Shown here: in pieces, positions 6,808-8,695 of the stretch
Position numbering within the stretch: the first letter of the stretch is position 1
How the letters are laid out: every line of letters begins with the position of its first letter
Assembly: GCA_017538635.1 (NCBI GenBank)
Contig: JAFYIM010000120.1
Span: 1 to 8,695, forward strand
From: a bacterium
GTDB lineage: Bacteria; UBA3054
DNA length: 8,695 bases
Direction of reading: 5' to 3'
Translations under genes and position numbers: made by a program
The notes under the pieces: model-generated
What the model saw: the letters and a program-made list of their open reading frames with translations, nothing else
Told to the model about the DNA's origin: nothing
Database searches by the model: none

Positions 6808-7938
6808 TTATTTCTCTTTTAAAAGCTCGTCCACTATTTTGCGCATCGCGTCCTTCTGATCCTCCATGGATCTGACCATCTTGAACTGCACTCTGGCGCG
6901 GTCCAGGTTGTGGTTTTCCCTTTCCGTCTGGAAATAGACGTCGCCGTTCAGATGGTCCGCCAGGAAGCGGAGTCCGATCTCAAAGGTGATGAGGTTGCCG
7001 CAGAAATAAAGGAGCTCTTTCTCCCTTTCGGAAAGGATGTTCTTGGTCGCGGAAATGTATCCTCTCACGAGCCCTTCGAAAAGGGAGATGTCCATATTGA
7101 TCTTGTCGAGGTCGCGTTCGTCCTCGTCGCCCGTCCTGGTAGTGGAGCGCACGCAGTCGCCCACGTCGTACAGAGAGGAGCCTGGCATCAATGTGTCGTA
7201 ATCAATGACGCAGAGCCTCTTCCCGTTGGAGTCCAGAAGCACGTTGTTGATCTTGGTGTCGTTGTGCGTCACCCTTTCCGGGATGCTTCCGTCCGCGATG
7301 CCGTCCAATACGCAGCTGATCGTGTCTTTCCTAGCAAAACAGAAATCCATCTCTTCTTTTACGGAGGCGGCTCTGCCGGCGGCGTCGTTTTTAAAAGCCT
7401 CTTCCAATTGCTCGAAACGGAAGACCGTGTCGTGGAACCTGGGAATCGTCACTTCCAAAGGTCCGCCCGGAATGTCGTTCAAGAGGTACTGGAATTCGCC
7501 GAAAGCCTTGCCGGTCTCGTAGGCCTGCGTCACCGTTTCGGCGTGATCGACGGAGAAACCGCCTTTCACATATTCCATTACGCGCCAAAACTCGCCGTTG
7601 TCGTCGATGAAGAAGTAGCGGCCGTCGCTGGCGGCTCGGAACTGCAACGGGATGATCCTGACCGACTTGTCTTCCCGGACTTTCTTTCTCAGGTGCTGGC
7701 AGACGCGGCCGATATTGCTCATGACTTTGTCGGGCTCGGTGAAGACCTTGGTATTGAGCCTTTGCAGAACGAAGTCGTCGTAGCGCCCGTTCATCATCCC
7801 GTGGATGTGATAGGTGCTGTTGATATGCCCGCCTTTCAGCCTTGATACCTCCATGACTTTCAGCTCGGGTTCGAACTGCATGGAGACGGAATGAAGACGC
7901 CACTTTAGGAATTCAGATAGTAAAAACATATTGTTCAT
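6808..7938 (-). CDS. nahK: N-acetylhexosamine 1-kinase (NahK-like, APH-fold)
   Basis: This cytoplasmic kinase of the aminoglycoside-phosphotransferase fold is predicted to make GlcNAc-1-P or GalNAc-1-P from the free sugar and ATP. It resembles Bifidobacterium NahK (about 359 residues) along its length. Numbering from the start used here: GGHINSTY (36-43), GKAFGEFQYLL (143-153), IPRFHDTVFRFE (165-176), the catalytic RVTHNDTKINNVLL (222-235) with HND, the metal-binding IDYDTLMPGS (245-254), and FEIGLRFLADHLNGDVYF (319-336). Start choice is uncertain. The frame opens as far as a TTG at 7963-7965, with ATGs at 7957, 7936, 7927 and 7879; none has a Shine-Dalgarno sequence. Alignment of the N-terminal helix with NahK favours 7938 or 7929, giving 376 or 373 residues. 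No GNB phosphorylase, galT or galE is visible here, so the full lacto-N-biose pathway is not shown. It is the first gene of the five-gene operon. Confidence 0.9.
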   Translation of the reverse strand: MNNMFLLSEFLKWRLHSVSMQFEPELKVMEVSRLKGGHINSTYHIHGMMNGRYDDFVLQRLNTKVFTEPDKVMSNIGRVCQHLRKKVREDKSVRIIPLQFRAASDGRYFFIDDNGEFWRVMEYVKGGFSVDHAETVTQAYETGKAFGEFQYLLNDIPGGPLEVTIPRFHDTVFRFEQLEEAFKNDAAGRAASVKEEMDFCFARKDTISCVLDGIADGSIPERVTHNDTKINNVLLDSNGKRLCVIDYDTLMPGSSLYDVGDCVRSTTRTGDEDERDLDKINMDISLFEGLVRGYISATKNILSEREKELLYFCGNLITFEIGLRFLADHLNGDVYFQTERENHNLDRARVQFKMVRSMEDQKDAMRKIVDELLKEK

Positions 7939-7999
7939 AATACCAAAAAAGACGCGCATTTGCAAAGAAAAGGGAGGTCCGCTTTCGCCCTTCGGCTAT

Positions 8000-8028
8000 T
8001 TGACTTAAAAAGGGCCTAAGAGTATAAT
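8000..8028 (+). promoter_or_regulatory. Near-consensus sigma-70 promoter for leuC
   Basis: TTGACT (8000-8005) and TATAAT (8023-8028) are separated by exactly 17 bp. The -35 matches five of six consensus bases and the -10 all six. Transcription would start near 8035, about 30 nt before the leuC ATG. This is the clearest promoter in the window. No operator palindrome or T-box-like leader is visible between it and the gene. Confidence 0.85.
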
Positions 8029-8049
8029 GTCCAATACTTGTAATTAAAA
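8021..8049 (-). promoter_or_regulatory. Possible minus-strand promoter for the nahK operon
   Basis: On the minus strand TATACT (8021-8026) is a good -10 match. With a 17-bp spacer the -35 would be TTTTAA (8044-8049), which matches TTGACA at only three positions. The -10 overlaps the plus-strand leuC -10 on the opposite strand. Some promoter is expected here because nahK is the first gene of its operon. Confidence 0.35.
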
Positions 8050-8064
8050 AACTATCCCTTTTGT

Positions 8065-8695
8065 ATGGGCCTTACAATCACTGAAAAAATCATCGCCAAG
8101 CACGCCGGCAGAACTTCCGTCACGCCGGGCGAGACCGTTTGGGTCTCCGTTGACCTCGTGATGACCCACGACGTCTGCGGTCCCCCCTCCTTTGCCATCA
8201 TGGAAAGGGAGTTCGGCAGCGACGCCCCTGTCTTCGACAAGGAAAAAGTCATCCTTATCCCCGACCACTTCATTTTCACCAAAGATCCCGCTTCCATTAG
8301 GAACGTGGACCTTCTCAGGGGATATGCCAAAAGGAAAGGCATCAGATATTTCTACGATCCCGCCAACGAGACCTACCGCGGCGTCTGCCACGTCGGCCTC
8401 CCCCAGGGCGGCCACTGCCGTCCCGGAGAACTGGCGATTGGCACCGACTCGCACACCTGCACCTACGGCGCTTTCGGCGAGTTCTCTACGGGCGTCGGCA
8501 ACACTGACGCTGGCTTCGTATTGGGGACCGGCAAATTCCTTCTGAAAGTTCCCAAATCCCTTTTGTTCCTCTTCGAGGGCAAGCTCCCGAAGGGCGTCAT
8601 GGGGAAAGACATAATTTTGACTTCCATCGGCAGGATCGGCTCGGACGGCGCCACCTATTGCTCGATGGAGTTCCGCGGCTCGACCATCAGCGACC
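8065..8695 (+). CDS. leuC: 3-isopropylmalate dehydratase large subunit (LeuC, aconitase family), N-terminal part
   Basis: The open frame runs from ATG 8065 through the right edge, giving 210 codons of an expected 420 or so. The N-terminus MGLTITEKIIAKHAGR followed by PGETVWVSVDLVMTHD is typical of LeuC/homoaconitase-type large subunits. Further family motifs are PDHFIFTKD (66-74), GTDSHTCTYGAFGEFSTGVG (126-145) and KLPKGVMGKDIIL (173-185). The enzyme, with a small LeuD subunit, isomerises 2- to 3-isopropylmalate in leucine synthesis using a [4Fe-4S] cluster; the cluster cysteines lie beyond the window. It looks like the shorter archaeal-type LeuC2 form, so a role on a related substrate (citramalate, homoaconitate) remains possible. 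An in-frame TAA at 8041-8043 and no other start make this ATG the only choice. There is no Shine-Dalgarno sequence; the leader is AT-rich. Confidence 0.93.
   Translation, partial: MGLTITEKIIAKHAGRTSVTPGETVWVSVDLVMTHDVCGPPSFAIMEREFGSDAPVFDKEKVILIPDHFIFTKDPASIRNVDLLRGYAKRKGIRYFYDPANETYRGVCHVGLPQGGHCRPGELAIGTDSHTCTYGAFGEFSTGVGNTDAGFVLGTGKFLLKVPKSLLFLFEGKLPKGVMGKDIILTSIGRIGSDGATYCSMEFRGSTISD

Noticed and set aside
7971..7980. AGGGAGGTCC on the plus strand, resembling a Shine-Dalgarno site
   Set aside because: It lies about 85 nt before the leuC ATG and upstream of its promoter, so it is not in the leuC transcript; no short plus-strand gene follows it.
8044..8454. Minus-strand open frames opposite leuC
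   Set aside because: The plus strand has unmistakable LeuC motifs over the same bases and a strong promoter; the antisense translations show no family features.

Overview
The window reads as a chromosomal segment from a strictly anaerobic Gram-negative bacterium. The anaerobe call rests on an ATP-dependent activase/2-hydroxyacyl-CoA dehydratase-type iron-sulfur protein, a family of very oxygen-sensitive electron-transfer enzymes. A secreted protein carries one acidic 'DPDQDGLDNRTEYARGTHPL' repeat (thrombospondin type 3/EF-hand-like). That repeat is common in the Planctomycetes-Verrucomicrobia-Lentisphaerae group, so a Lentisphaerota/Verrucomicrobiota-like host is my best guess, at low confidence. 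No tRNA, rRNA, CRISPR array or mobile element was seen.

Layout, right to left along the minus strand. A divergent promoter region (about 7940-8064) separates leuC (plus strand, cut by the right edge) from a minus-strand operon of five genes. These are a NahK-like N-acetylhexosamine 1-kinase (6808-7938), a single-chain activase plus dehydratase-like fusion (4471-6792), a previously uncalled 54-residue one-helix membrane protein (4298-4462), a GALK2-type galactokinase/N-acetylgalactosamine kinase (2811-4265) and undecaprenyl-diphosphatase UppP (1927-2811). Spacing is tight: 15 nt, 8 nt, 32 nt, then a TAATG stop/start overlap. A perfect 11-bp hairpin (1889-1915) closes the operon. Two less familiar genes follow on the same strand: a signal-peptide protein with a Ca-binding-like repeat and a C-terminal FN3-like region (512-1879), and a short unrecognised protein (20-436) whose 5' end looks disrupted.

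How they may work together. Two anomeric sugar kinases in one operon suggest salvage of galactose and N-acetylhexosamines from host or dietary glycans into sugar-1-phosphates. UppP at the end links the operon to lipid-carrier-dependent envelope glycan synthesis. The iron-sulfur fusion between the kinases has no obvious place in that scheme, and it is the most interesting feature here. leuC on the other side belongs to leucine (isopropylmalate isomerase) or a related aconitase-family pathway and is probably only a divergent neighbour.
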